From Arthrobacter_H sp030452125 (GTDB lineage Bacteria; Actinomycetota; Actinomycetes; Actinomycetales; Micrococcaceae): a stretch of 64,000 nucleotides of DNA. The stretch's first letter is position 1, and each line of letters opens with the position of its first letter. The notes beneath the pieces were generated by a model. It worked only from the letters and a program-made list of their open reading frames with translations, did not search any database and was not told where the DNA came from. The stretch lies in the NCBI GenBank assembly GCA_052379645.1, contig JBQSYU010000003.1; one strand, 5' to 3'. Shown piece after piece: positions 1 through 8,659 of the stretch. The translations under genes and the position numbers were made by a program.

Positions 1-32
1 CCCCCGCCCCGCCCCCCCACGCCGCGGTGCAT

Positions 33-449
33 CTAGTCGTTCTCGTTCTTGCCTTCGCCATCGAGGCGACGCAGGGTCTCCTCGGGGGTTTCCCCTGCGG
101 TCGACTGGGCCTCATCGGTCGACAGCTCGGCATCGTTGCCGGGCTCCGCGACGGGGATGACCTTGGCGATGGCCTGGGCGTGGACCGTGGCGGTGGTTCC
201 GGGGGAGATCTCCAGGATGACCTTGTTGTCATCGGTGTCGATCGCCGCGACCGTTCCGAACAGTCCGAAGTTGGTCATGACCTCGGATCCGACGGCCAGC
301 TGCGACCGGAGCTCCTGTTGCTTCTTCTGTGCCTTCTTGCGTCCGCGGAACATCATGAAGATCAGGAAGGCGAAGGCCAGGATGAGGATCAGGGTCATCG
401 GGTCGAAGCCCGACGGCTGGTCCGCCTGGGCAATTACGGTGGAGGTCAA
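33..449 (-). CDS. yajC: Preprotein translocase accessory subunit YajC
   Basis: 138 aa. A single membrane span lies at about residues 19-36, followed by a basic stretch rich in Arg, Lys and Gln. A small soluble domain with the typical SEVMTNFGLFGTVAAID pattern and an acidic C-terminal tail complete it. YajC associates with SecDF next to the SecYEG channel and helps protein export. The start is TTG. An AGG lies nine bases upstream, and no better ATG or GTG fits the membrane segment. It lies downstream of ruvB on the same strand after a 131-bp gap. In relatives secD and secF follow, which would be just beyond the left edge of the window. Confidence 0.93.
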   Translation of the reverse strand: MTSTVIAQADQPSGFDPMTLILILAFAFLIFMMFRGRKKAQKKQQELRSQLAVGSEVMTNFGLFGTVAAIDTDDNKVILEISPGTTATVHAQAIAKVIPVAEPGNDAELSTDEAQSTAGETPEETLRRLDGEGKNEND

Positions 450-580
450 GAGTTACTACCTGTTTCTGTTCCGGGGACTTCCGGAGGGCGTTTTCGACAA
501 CGCCCACGGAGGGCAAGTCACTATTGTATAGGTCCAGTCTGGACGTTGGGTGACCGCGGAGCCGATTCCCGCCCTCCGGC

Positions 581-1657
581 TCAGCTGCCGGCGGGGTTCC
601 CGGAGGGGTCCTGGCGACCGAATTGACCGGCCGCGCCATCGTAGTGGACCGCATGGGCGGGCATGGCCAATCCGAGATGTTCCCAGGCGGCGGGCATGGC
701 GATCCGCCCGCGTGGCGTCCGCCCGAGCAGGCCCTCACGGACCAGATACGGTTCGGCGACGGTTTCCACCGTCTCGGTCTCCTGTCCGACGGCGATGGCC
801 AGGGTCGACAGGCCCACCGGTCCTCCGGCGAATTTGGTGCACAGGGCCTCGAGGACGTTGCGGTCCATCCGGTCCAGGCCCTTGGAGTCGACCTCATACA
901 TGTCCAGGGCCGCGGAGGCGGCCCGGGCATCGATCTGTTCGATCCCGTGGACCAGGGCCCAGTCCCGGACCCGGCGGAGCAGACGGTTGGAGATCCTGGG
1001 GGTACCGCGCGAACGCAGGGCGATCTCGGCGAAGGCCGCGGAGTTCACCGACATGTCCATGAGCATGGCCGAACGGCGCAGGACCAGCTCGAGTTCCTCG
1101 GTGGCATAGAACTCCAGGTGCCCGGTGAAGCCGAACCGGTCACGCAGCGGCCCGGGCAACAGACCGGCACGGGTCGTGGCCCCGACCAGGGTGAACGGCG
1201 GGATCTCCAGGGGGATGGCCGTGGCTCCGGCCCCCTTGCCCACGACGATGTCGACGCGGAAGTCCTCCATGGCCATGTAGAGCATCTCCTCGGCGGGACG
1301 GCTCATGCGATGGATCTCGTCCAGGAACAGGACTTCGCCTTCGGTCAGCGAGGAAAGAATGGCGGCCAGATCCCCGGCATGCTGGATCGCGGGGCCGGAA
1401 CTGATGCGCAGCGGGGCGTTCATTTCGGCCGCGATGATCATCGCCAGGGTCGTCTTGCCCAGCCCCGGAGGGCCCGACAGCAGGACATGGTCCGCGGAGC
1501 GTTCGCGGATCCGTGAGGCTTCCAGGACCAGCGAGAGCTGCTGGCGGACCCGGGGTTGACCGACGAAGTCATGCAGGTTCTTCGGGCGCAGTGCCGACTC
1601 GAGCGCCCGCTCCTCCGGCTCCGAGGAGGAGGCGGTGATCTGCTGGTTCTCGGTCAT
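581..1657 (-). CDS. ruvB: Holliday junction branch migration ATPase RuvB
   Basis: 358 aa, normal family length. RuvB is the hexameric AAA+ motor that drives branch migration of Holliday junctions together with RuvA. Walker A (GPPGLGKTT) sits at residues 62-70, Walker B with DEIH at about 113-116 and sensor 1 (GATTRAG) at about 159-165. The winged-helix DNA-binding domain fills the C-terminus. It lies nine bases downstream of ruvA on the same strand. A TAGGCT hexamer ends six bases before the ATG, so ruvB may also be transcribed on its own as a leaderless message. Confidence 0.97.
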   Translation of the reverse strand: MTENQQITASSSEPEERALESALRPKNLHDFVGQPRVRQQLSLVLEASRIRERSADHVLLSGPPGLGKTTLAMIIAAEMNAPLRISSGPAIQHAGDLAAILSSLTEGEVLFLDEIHRMSRPAEEMLYMAMEDFRVDIVVGKGAGATAIPLEIPPFTLVGATTRAGLLPGPLRDRFGFTGHLEFYATEELELVLRRSAMLMDMSVNSAAFAEIALRSRGTPRISNRLLRRVRDWALVHGIEQIDARAASAALDMYEVDSKGLDRMDRNVLEALCTKFAGGPVGLSTLAIAVGQETETVETVAEPYLVREGLLGRTPRGRIAMPAAWEHLGLAMPAHAVHYDGAAGQFGRQDPSGNPAGS

Positions 1658-1669
1658 GGTTCCAGCCTA
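1658..1669 (-). promoter_or_regulatory. Leaderless-type -10 element before ruvB
   Basis: TAGGCT (1664-1669 on the minus strand) is followed by six bases and then the ruvB ATG. The TAG of the hexamer is also the ruvA stop codon. A leaderless internal promoter is inferred; the Shine-Dalgarno potential here is weak. Confidence 0.4.
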
Positions 1670-2290
1670 TCGTCCGCCGGCCGAGGCGCCACGGCCCAGG
1701 TCGCGCAGAACTGATTTGAGGATGTTGCCCACCTGGGCGGTGGCCACGAGTTCGGGCTCGGCCTTGGCGGTGGCCGCCACAGCCTTTTCGGCGTCCTTAT
1801 CGGACCACCCCAATCCGGTCAGGGCCTCGAGCACCTGTTCCTTCCACGCCGGTACGGTGGCGGCCTGGGCCGTGGTGGTGGCCTCCCCGGTGGGGGCGAG
1901 CTTGCCGGCCAGTTCCAGCACGATCCGCTGGGCGCCCTTGGGGCCGATGCCCGGAACCCGGGAGAAGGCCTTCGTGTCCCCCTCGGCGGAGGCCACCCTG
2001 ACGTCTTCGGGGGTATGGACCGCCAGGACGGCCAGGGCGAGCCGCGGACCGATCCCTGCCACGGAGAGCAGCACCTCGAACACCTCCCGCTCCCCCGGCT
2101 CGGCGAAACCGAAGAGCGTCATGGAGTCCTCGCGGACCACCATCGAGGTATGCACCACGGCCTCGCGGCCCACATGCAGACCCGAGAGGGTCTGCGGGGT
2201 TGCCTGGACGAGCATCCCGAATCCGGAGACCTCGATGACGGCACTGTTCAGGGCCACATGGCTCACCACACCGTTGAGCGAACTGATCAT
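1667..2290 (-). CDS. ruvA: Holliday junction DNA helicase subunit RuvA
   Basis: 207 aa from the chosen ATG (MISSLNGVV). RuvA binds the four-way junction as a tetramer and loads RuvB. An N-terminal OB fold comes first, then two helix-hairpin-helix motifs (VAGIGPRLALAVL and VPGIGPKGAQRIV), then a C-terminal RuvB-binding domain of about 45 residues after an Ala/Thr-rich linker. The frame is open for 17 more codons upstream. The chosen ATG has a GGAAGG eight bases upstream and matches where the family begins. The order ruvC-ruvA-ruvB on one strand is the standard operon. Confidence 0.96.
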   Translation of the reverse strand: MISSLNGVVSHVALNSAVIEVSGFGMLVQATPQTLSGLHVGREAVVHTSMVVREDSMTLFGFAEPGEREVFEVLLSVAGIGPRLALAVLAVHTPEDVRVASAEGDTKAFSRVPGIGPKGAQRIVLELAGKLAPTGEATTTAQAATVPAWKEQVLEALTGLGWSDKDAEKAVAATAKAEPELVATAQVGNILKSVLRDLGRGASAGGR

Positions 2291-2400
2291 GAAAAGCCTT
2301 CCTCCGGCGTCGTCCTGTGATCGGTGACCGCTGGGCGGCATCCGAACATATCTACGAATACCTTACCCGTCGGGCCGCGGATCCGGGCCCACCGACTCGG

Positions 2401-2985
2401 TCAGCGTGGCTTGCGGGCCGCTGCTTCGGCGGCGGCCCAGGCGCGTTGCGCGGGGGTCAACCCGCTGGAGCCGGCGGTGACCCCGCTGGAGGCCTGCGAA
2501 CCGGGGGCCGCCCCGCGCCAGCCATGGGTGATGGCCAGGGCGGCGGCATCGGCGGCATCGGCCGGGCGGGGTGGTTCGTCCAGGCGGAGGATCTTGGCCA
2601 CCATCTTGCCTACGGCGGCCTTGCTCGCCTGACCGCTTCCGGTCACGGCCGCCTTCACCTCGGTCGGGGTATGCAAAGCCACCGGGATGCCCCGCCGGGC
2701 CGCGGCGACGATCACGATCCCCGAGGCCTGCGCGGTGCCCATGACCGTACTGACATTGAGTTGGCTGAAGACCCGTTCCACGGCCAGCACGTCGGGGCGA
2801 TGCCGGTCCAACCAGGCATCGATGCCTTCGGCGATGGCCAGCAGTCGCTGGTCCAACGAGGTGTCCGGCGTCGTCCCGACTACCTTCACGTCGACCAGGG
2901 ACGCCCGCCGGTTGGGTTCGACGTCGACCACGGCCAGACCGCAGCGGGTCAGCCCCGGGTCGACCCCGACCACACGCAACGCCAT
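2401..2985 (-). CDS. ruvC: Crossover junction endodeoxyribonuclease RuvC
   Basis: 194 aa. RuvC is the resolvase that cuts Holliday junctions presented by RuvAB. The N-terminal VGVDPGLTRCG holds the first catalytic Asp (D8). An AVERVF segment supplies the catalytic Glu, and the ADAADAAALAITH segment supplies the last acidic pair. The C-terminal 30 residues are an Ala-rich tail beyond the conserved core. It starts six bases after the yebC stop codon with little Shine-Dalgarno, so translation is probably coupled to yebC. Confidence 0.95.
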   Translation of the reverse strand: MALRVVGVDPGLTRCGLAVVDVEPNRRASLVDVKVVGTTPDTSLDQRLLAIAEGIDAWLDRHRPDVLAVERVFSQLNVSTVMGTAQASGIVIVAAARRGIPVALHTPTEVKAAVTGSGQASKAAVGKMVAKILRLDEPPRPADAADAAALAITHGWRGAAPGSQASSGVTAGSSGLTPAQRAWAAAEAAARKPR

Positions 2986-2991
2986 GGGGTG

Positions 2992-3750
2992 CTAGTCGTC
3001 CGCTTCGAGCTCGGCCATGACCTCATCGGTGAGATCGGCATTCGAATACACGTTCTGCACGTCGTCGAGTTCCTCCAGGGCATCGGCCAGCTTGAGGAAC
3101 TTGCGCGCGGCGTCGGCATCGATCTGGACCTGCATGGAGGGAACGAACTCGGCTTCATCGGATTCGTATTCGATGCCTGCCTCCTCCAGCGCCTTGACCA
3201 CTTCCTGCAGGTCGGTGGGCTCGCAATGCACCTCGAAGCCGTCGCGGGATTCCTTGACTTCTTCGGCCCCGGCGTCGAGCACGGCCATGAGCAGATCGTC
3301 CTCGGTCAGGTCGTTCTTCGGCACCGAGACCACGCCCTTGCGGGTGAACATGTAGGCCACCGAGCCCGGGTCCGCGACGGTCCCGCCGCTGCGGTTGATG
3401 GCCAGGCGCACCTCGGAAGCGGCCCGGTTCTTGTTATCGGTCAGGCATTCGATGAGCAGTGCCGAACCCTGCGGCCCGCGGGCTTCGTAGATGATCTCGG
3501 CGTAGTCGATGACCTCACCGGTCAGCCCGGCACCGCGCTTGACGGCCCGGTCGATGTTGTCATTGGGGACCGAGGTCTTCTTCGCCTTGGCAACGGCGAC
3601 TTCCAAGCCGGGGTTGCCCGCCATATCGGCGCCGCCGGCACGGGCTGCGACCTCGATGTTCTTGATGAGCTTGGCAAACGACTTCGCGCGCTTGGCGTCG
3701 ATGGCCGCCTTCTTATGCTTGGTGGTTGCCCATTTGGAGTGGCCTGACAT
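2992..3750 (-). CDS. YebC/PmpR family protein
   Basis: 252 aa, the usual length. The hallmark N-terminus MSGHSKWATTKHKKAAID followed by KRAKSFAKLIKNIE is present, with the central GGTVADPGSVAYMF region and an acidic C-terminus. Members were first described as DNA-binding regulators. More recent work links the family to translation through difficult peptide stretches. Here it sits two bases after pdxT and six before ruvC, so it is co-transcribed with the ruv genes. An AAGGGAG lies ten bases before the ATG. Confidence 0.95.
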   Translation of the reverse strand: MSGHSKWATTKHKKAAIDAKRAKSFAKLIKNIEVAARAGGADMAGNPGLEVAVAKAKKTSVPNDNIDRAVKRGAGLTGEVIDYAEIIYEARGPQGSALLIECLTDNKNRAASEVRLAINRSGGTVADPGSVAYMFTRKGVVSVPKNDLTEDDLLMAVLDAGAEEVKESRDGFEVHCEPTDLQEVVKALEEAGIEYESDEAEFVPSMQVQIDADAARKFLKLADALEELDDVQNVYSNADLTDEVMAELEADD

Positions 3751-3752
3751 GC

Positions 3753-4430
3753 TTACGCTTCTCCCTTGATCAGCTGGATGAACAGTTCGTGGATCCGGCG
3801 CTCCCCCGTGACTTCCGGATGAAAGGACGTCGCCAACAGCGATCCCGAACGTACTGCAACGATTCTACTGTCCGTTCCCGCCTCCGGGCCCGATCCGCCC
3901 GCCGGGACCCGGACCGTGGCCAATACCTCGACCCCTTCGCCCACCGATTCGACCCAGGGGGCGCGGATGAACACCGCCCGCACCGCCGCCGCGGGTCCGC
4001 TGGCGGAAGACCGGGCATCCCGGGGTGGATCGGGCAGTCCCTTGAACGCCAGATCCGTTTCGAAGGACTCGACCTGACGGCCGAACGCATTGCGTCTGAC
4101 GCTCATGTCGATGCCGCCGAAGCTCTGCTGCGACACGCCTTGGCGGTCGGTCGAGGGGTCCAGGATCCGATCAGCCAACAAGATCAGCCCGGCGCAGGAA
4201 CCGAAGACCGGGAACCCGTCGGCGATGCGTTCCTTCAACGGGGCGGAGAGCCCGAACATGCGGGAGAGCTTGTCGATGGTGGTCGATTCGCCCCCGGGCA
4301 GGACCATCCCGTCCAGCCCCGCCAGTTCCTCGGCCCGGCGGACTTCAACGGCGCGGGCGCCTACGGATTCCAACGCCGCCACATGTTCGCGGACATCACC
4401 CTGGAGGGCCAGGACACCGACGTTGAGCAT
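3753..4430 (-). CDS. pdxT: Pyridoxal 5'-phosphate synthase glutaminase subunit PdxT
   Basis: 225 aa from the ATG of MLNVGVLALQGDV, preceded by a purine-rich GGGAAAGGCGG. PdxT hydrolyses glutamine and passes ammonia to PdxS, which makes pyridoxal phosphate from ribose 5-phosphate and glyceraldehyde 3-phosphate. The class I amidotransferase motifs are visible: GGEST at 47-51, nucleophile Cys79 in FGSCAGL and the His-Pro-Glu (SFHPEV) near the C-terminus. A 20-residue insertion rich in Ser/Ala lies between the glutaminase halves. Its partner pdxS is 4.2 kb away at 8660-9556 instead of adjacent. Confidence 0.95.
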   Translation of the reverse strand: MLNVGVLALQGDVREHVAALESVGARAVEVRRAEELAGLDGMVLPGGESTTIDKLSRMFGLSAPLKERIADGFPVFGSCAGLILLADRILDPSTDRQGVSQQSFGGIDMSVRRNAFGRQVESFETDLAFKGLPDPPRDARSSASGPAAAVRAVFIRAPWVESVGEGVEVLATVRVPAGGSGPEAGTDSRIVAVRSGSLLATSFHPEVTGERRIHELFIQLIKGEA

Positions 4431-4556
4431 GTGGAACCGCCTTTCCCGGGTGGGGCCGGGGTCGCACCGCGTCACCGCGGCGGAGGAAATGGGACGCTTC
4501 AGCATAGTTCCCGCACCGGCCGACCGCCCACCGGGTAGGCACCGTCAGCCCCGGGC

Positions 4557-4602
4557 CTGGTCACGAGGAGGCTGCGGGGCTGGTCACGGGGAGGCTGCGG
4601 GG
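4557..4602. repeat. Tandem duplication, two 23-bp units
   Basis: Units 4557-4579 and 4580-4602 are identical except for one A/G difference. The capA stop codon (4584-4586) lies in the second unit and the first unit lies just downstream of the gene. The repeat is therefore a copy of the capA 3' end. Confidence 0.85.
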
Positions 4603-5816
4603 CGCCAAGGCCGGGCCCCGTCCCCGTCGGCGCCCAGGACGTTCAAGGTCGAGCGCGTGCGTTTCAGCGAGGCGGCATCACCGGCCGCCGTCGTGCACGG
4701 GGTCTTCGCCGGCAGGGCACACCAGCGCACCGGGTCCTGGGCCATGATGTGTCCGACCCAACGCGGGGCCGAGGTCGTCCACCGGTCCCCCTCCTTCACG
4801 AAGTCCAGCTTCAGGCTCACCCCTTCCCGGTTCACCGCCAGATCGGTGGCATGGGCGGACACCGAGTTGCCCAACCCGTAGGCGATCCACACCCCGTCGC
4901 GCTTTTCCAACGGCAGCACCGAATGCGTGTGGTGCGAATAGACCGCATCGAATTCCCCGCTGTCCGCCAGGGTGTGGGCGATATGGGTTTGTTCGGTGGT
5001 CGGGCGTGTCGAGTACTCCTCGCCGGCATGGAACCCGGCCAGCACGACGTCGGCGCCTGCCTTGCGGGCTTGTCTGGCCCGGGCGATCATCTGGTCGGTG
5101 TCGATGAGATCGACCCTCCAGTCGGTGTCGGCGCTCAACCCGTTGAGCCCGTAGGTGGCTGCCACGACGCCGACCCGGATTCCCCCGGCCTCCAGGATCA
5201 GCGGCTTCCGGGACTCCGCGGCACTGCGATAGGTCCCGGTATGTTCCAGCCCTGCCTCGTCCAGGGCGTCCAGGGTGCGTTCGACCCCGGAAGTCCCGTC
5301 GTCGACGGCATGGTTCGTGGCGGTGGTGCAGGCGTCATAGCCGGTGGAGGCCAGGGCCGGAAGGATCTGCGGGGGCACCACGAAGGACGGGTACCCGCGA
5401 TAGGGCCCCTTGTCGGTCCCGACCGGGGTCTCCAACGAACAGATCGCCAGATCGGCGTCGGCAAGATAGGGCGCCAGACCCGATAGCAGCGGGGCGAAGT
5501 CGGGGGTAGCGGCCGAACCGTCCGCCCGGGCCTGTTCCCACAGGGGTGGGTGGAGCAACACGTCACCGGTCACCACCACCGAGACCTCCTCGCGGGACGA
5601 GGGCATCGGGTCCGGCCCGGTGGCCTCCGCATCCGTCGTCGCCGCCGTGGCGCTGCCCGCCGTTGCCGGGGCCGCCGCATTCGGCGGCGTCGTTCCCGTC
5701 CCGGCCGGCTGGGAGGTATCGGCGCCTGAACAGCCCGACAGCAGGATCAGCGAGGCCACCAGGGCGGCTACTCGGACGGCGGCCCGCCGGCGGGTCGGCA
5801 ACGATCTGTGGCTCAT
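4584..5816 (-). CDS. CapA/PgsA-type metallophosphatase-fold lipoprotein
   Basis: 410 aa. The N-terminus has a basic stretch, a hydrophobic core and the lipobox LLSGC, so it is predicted to be lipid-anchored on the outer face of the membrane. A Thr/Ala/Pro-rich linker follows. The catalytic-like domain then shows VVVTGDVLLH, LAICSLETP, TATNHAVDDG, AGFHAGEEY and YSHHTHSVLP, the metal-site motifs of the CapA poly-gamma-glutamate family. Many members have no known substrate, so a polyglutamate role should not be assumed. The frame is open far upstream, but that part is antisense to the peptidase gene. The ATG at 5816 is chosen: TACCAT ends six bases before it, suggesting a leaderless message. Confidence 0.85.
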   Translation of the reverse strand: MSHRSLPTRRRAAVRVAALVASLILLSGCSGADTSQPAGTGTTPPNAAAPATAGSATAATTDAEATGPDPMPSSREEVSVVVTGDVLLHPPLWEQARADGSAATPDFAPLLSGLAPYLADADLAICSLETPVGTDKGPYRGYPSFVVPPQILPALASTGYDACTTATNHAVDDGTSGVERTLDALDEAGLEHTGTYRSAAESRKPLILEAGGIRVGVVAATYGLNGLSADTDWRVDLIDTDQMIARARQARKAGADVVLAGFHAGEEYSTRPTTEQTHIAHTLADSGEFDAVYSHHTHSVLPLEKRDGVWIAYGLGNSVSAHATDLAVNREGVSLKLDFVKEGDRWTTSAPRWVGHIMAQDPVRWCALPAKTPCTTAAGDAASLKRTRSTLNVLGADGDGARPWRPAASP

Positions 5817-5828
5817 CCTCCGATGGTA
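5817..5828 (-). promoter_or_regulatory. Leaderless-type -10 element before the CapA-type gene
   Basis: TACCAT (5823-5828, minus strand) ends six bases before the ATG. The GGAGG here directly abuts the start codon, which is too close to work as a Shine-Dalgarno. Confidence 0.4.
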
Positions 5829-5867
5829 GGCGTCGCGTCCGGTCCGCAGGTGTGAAAAACTGACTTC

Positions 5868-7889
5868 ATGACGAATCCCCTGCTCAGCAAAAGCGTGCTG
5901 CCCTTCGAAATGCCCGCGTTCGATCTCCTGACGGCGCAGGATTATGTCGAAGCGGTCAAACACGGCATCGCCGAGCAGCTGGCCGCCATCGCCGCCATCA
6001 CCTCCTCCACCGAGGAGCCCACCTTCCCCAACACCACCGAAGCCTTCGAAACCAGCGGGGAAACCCTGCGCCGGGCGGTCATGGCCTTCTCCAATGTCAG
6101 GCCTTCCCACGGCACCGACGACATCGTGGAGGTCGATGCCGACATCCAGGCACTGCTGACCGAACACGAGGATGCCGTGCACCTCGACGCGCAGCTCCAC
6201 GCCCGGCTGTCCGCCGTGGAAGCCGCCGGTGGGCTCGACGGCGAACGCCAGCGCCTCAGTTCCGAGACGCTGCGCCGGTTCAGCCAGGCGGGAGCCGGGC
6301 TCGATGAAGCGGGCAAGGAGCGCCTCCGGGCCCTGAACGCGGAGATCTCCGCCCTCTCCACCCGGTACGGGACCCGGTTGTTGGCCGGGATGAACGACGC
6401 CGCGGTGCTCTTCGATTCCGCCGAGGCACTCGAGGGCCTCTCCGACGCCGAGATCGCCTCGGCCGCCCGTGCCGCCACGGAGGCCGGACATCTTCACGGC
6501 TATTTGTTGACCCTGGTCCTGCCGACCCAGCAGCCGGCCCTGGCCCGGTTGGAACGGGAGGACTCACGCAGGCGGCTGTTCGAGGCCTCCACCCGACGTG
6601 GCCAGGAGGGACCGAACCGGACCCTGGAGCTGGGCGCTTCCATGGCGCGGTTGCGCGCCGAACGGGCCGCCCTGTTGGGCTATGACCATCACGCGGCCTA
6701 CGTCCTCGAAGGCCAGACCGCTCCCTCGGTGGAGGCGGTGCGTGAACGTCTGGCCGGCCTCATCCCCGGTGCCCTGGCCAATGCCGCCACCGAGGCCGCG
6801 ACCATGGCCGAGCTGGCCGGACGGCCACTCGCCCCTTGGGACCGCGCCTACTATTCGGCCCGGGTCCAGCGGGAGAAGTACGCCGTGGACGCCGCGGCGT
6901 TGAAGCCCTGGTTCGTACTGGACCGGGTCATCCACGCGGGGGTCTTCGCCGCAGCCACGCGGCTCTACGGGGTGGAGTTCACCGAACGTCACGACCTGCC
7001 CGTGTACCATCCCGAGGTCAGGGTCTGGGAGGTCACCGACGCCGATGGCAGCACGTTGGGGCTGTTCCTGGGCGACTACTTCGCCCGGCCCACCAAGGCC
7101 GGCGGTGCCTGGATGAACAGCATCCGCGACGGGGCCTCCCTCTTCGGCGAACTGCCCGTGGTCACCAACAACCTGAACATCCCGGCCCCGGCCGAAGGCC
7201 AACCCGCGCTGGTGACCCTCGATGAATGCCGGACCCTGTTCCACGAATTCGGCCATGCCCTGCATGGGCTGTTCGCCCACGGGATCTACCCTTCCCTCGC
7301 CGGGACCTCGGTGCCGCGCGACTTCGTCGAATATCCCTCGCAGGTCAACGAGATGTGGCAGTTCGACGCCGAGCTCGTCACCAAATATGCCCTCCACGTG
7401 GAGACGGGCGAACCGCTGCCCGCCGGCGCCGTGGAGAAGATCCAGGATGCGGGCCTCTGGGGTGCGGGCTTCTCCACGACCGAATACCTGGCGGCGGCCC
7501 TGTTGGATCTGGAGTGGCATTCCCTGGCCGCCGGGGAGGATCCGGGGGATCCGTTGGAGTTCGAGGACCGGGTGCTGCGCGAGGCGGGCTTCTCCCCCGA
7601 GGTCATCGTCCCGCGCTACCGCACCGGCTACTTCAAGCACATCTTCGATGGCGGCTATTCCGCCGGCTACTACTCCTATATCTGGAGTGAAGTCCTCGAC
7701 GCCGACACGGTGGAGTGGTTCACCGAAAATGGTGGTGGGACCCGGGCCAACGGCGACCGGTTCCGCCATGAACTCCTGGCCCGGGGCAATACCCGGGACC
7801 CGTTGGCCTCCTATGAGATCTTCCGCGGGCGTGAAGCCCGGCTCGAGCCATTGCTGGTGCGCCGCGGACTGGACGCAGCCGCCCAATGA
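5868..7889 (+). CDS. M3 family metallopeptidase (oligopeptidase A / dipeptidyl carboxypeptidase type)
   Basis: 673 aa, typical for the family. The zinc motif HEFGH starts at residue 459 within FHEFGHALHGLF, with a further Glu ligand about 25 residues on in DFVEYPSQ. No signal peptide is visible, so it is predicted to be cytoplasmic and to degrade short peptides. The C-terminal region with GGYSAGYYSYIWSEV is the usual substrate-binding part. It is divergent from the CapA-type gene with 51 bp between them. Its stop overlaps the next start as ATGA, so the two are coupled. Dcp versus OpdA cannot be told apart by eye. Confidence 0.93.
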   Translation: MTNPLLSKSVLPFEMPAFDLLTAQDYVEAVKHGIAEQLAAIAAITSSTEEPTFPNTTEAFETSGETLRRAVMAFSNVRPSHGTDDIVEVDADIQALLTEHEDAVHLDAQLHARLSAVEAAGGLDGERQRLSSETLRRFSQAGAGLDEAGKERLRALNAEISALSTRYGTRLLAGMNDAAVLFDSAEALEGLSDAEIASAARAATEAGHLHGYLLTLVLPTQQPALARLEREDSRRRLFEASTRRGQEGPNRTLELGASMARLRAERAALLGYDHHAAYVLEGQTAPSVEAVRERLAGLIPGALANAATEAATMAELAGRPLAPWDRAYYSARVQREKYAVDAAALKPWFVLDRVIHAGVFAAATRLYGVEFTERHDLPVYHPEVRVWEVTDADGSTLGLFLGDYFARPTKAGGAWMNSIRDGASLFGELPVVTNNLNIPAPAEGQPALVTLDECRTLFHEFGHALHGLFAHGIYPSLAGTSVPRDFVEYPSQVNEMWQFDAELVTKYALHVETGEPLPAGAVEKIQDAGLWGAGFSTTEYLAAALLDLEWHSLAAGEDPGDPLEFEDRVLREAGFSPEVIVPRYRTGYFKHIFDGGYSAGYYSYIWSEVLDADTVEWFTENGGGTRANGDRFRHELLARGNTRDPLASYEIFRGREARLEPLLVRRGLDAAAQ

Positions 7890-8596
7890 GCACCGTAGCC
7901 GGCGCACAGCGCGCCTTCACCGACTGGCACCGGACCCTGGCTGCGGCCACCGGTGGCCGGGAGTTCTCCACCCACGGCTGCCAATGGCTCTATCAGCCGA
8001 CCCGGGCCCGGTTGGTCCTGCTCTTCCCCACCCGTCCCGAAGCCTCCGGGCTGCGCCCCGGACTGGCGGAGGGAACCCGTCTGGGGGCCCGCGAAGTCCA
8101 CGTCTTCCTCAATGCCGCGGCCCGCGACGAGGCCCTGACCGAGCTGGGCTTCCGAGACGCGCCCCCGCTCTTCTGGCACGGTGGGTCCGCGGCAGATGTG
8201 GCGGCAGCCGGCCGCGATGGCCAACCGTGGGAGGGCGGCGTCGAATTATCCTCCACCCTGCCCGAGGCCACCGGGGCCGACCGGGAAGAACTGGCGGTCC
8301 TGCAACCGGAGCGTCGGATCGAACAAGCCGTGGCCCGGGGCGCCGACGTAACGCTGGCGGGACGGGGGTTCGGTCAATTGCATGACGGCGGGGACCTGTC
8401 GATCCAGTCCCTGGCGGTCGGCCGCTCCTGGCGGCGTCAGCGGGCCGGAACGGCCCTGCTGGGGGCCCTGGTCGAACGGCTCGACTCCGAGGAAGGTTCG
8501 GGCCAGGTCCTGGCGGCTTCGACCCCCGGGGCGTCGGCCTTCTTCCGCACCAACGGCCTCGAGCTGCTGGGCAAGGGACGCCATCTGGTGCAGTAG
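7886..8596 (+). CDS. GNAT-family N-acetyltransferase
   Basis: 236 aa. The C-terminal half carries the acetyl-CoA signature (LAVGRSWRRQRAGTALLGALVE) followed by a final segment ending in FFRTNGLELLGKGRHL, typical of the GNAT fold. The N-terminal half (about 130 residues) is more divergent and may be a second, degenerate GNAT-like domain. The substrate is unknown. The start codon overlaps the peptidase stop (ATGA), which suggests a functional pairing with peptide breakdown, but this is only inferred from position. A strong hairpin follows the gene. Confidence 0.75.
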   Translation: MSTVAGAQRAFTDWHRTLAAATGGREFSTHGCQWLYQPTRARLVLLFPTRPEASGLRPGLAEGTRLGAREVHVFLNAAARDEALTELGFRDAPPLFWHGGSAADVAAAGRDGQPWEGGVELSSTLPEATGADREELAVLQPERRIEQAVARGADVTLAGRGFGQLHDGGDLSIQSLAVGRSWRRQRAGTALLGALVERLDSEEGSGQVLAASTPGASAFFRTNGLELLGKGRHLVQ

Positions 8597-8606
8597 GAAG
8601 ACACGA

Positions 8607-8639
8607 ACGGCCGGCCACTCGGGATGAGTGGCCAGCCGT
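8607..8639. terminator. Bidirectional terminator hairpin
   Basis: A 14-bp stem with one mismatch and a five-base loop lies between two convergent genes (the GNAT gene and pdxS). A short T run follows on the plus strand only. Confidence 0.7.
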
Positions 8640-8659
8640 CCGTTTCAGCTCAGGAGGGT

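Noticed and set aside
5817..6497. N-terminal extension of the CapA-type protein by about 227 residues
   Set aside because: It runs antisense to the M3 peptidase, is Gly-rich without domains, and the lipoprotein signal peptide begins at the ATG at 5816.
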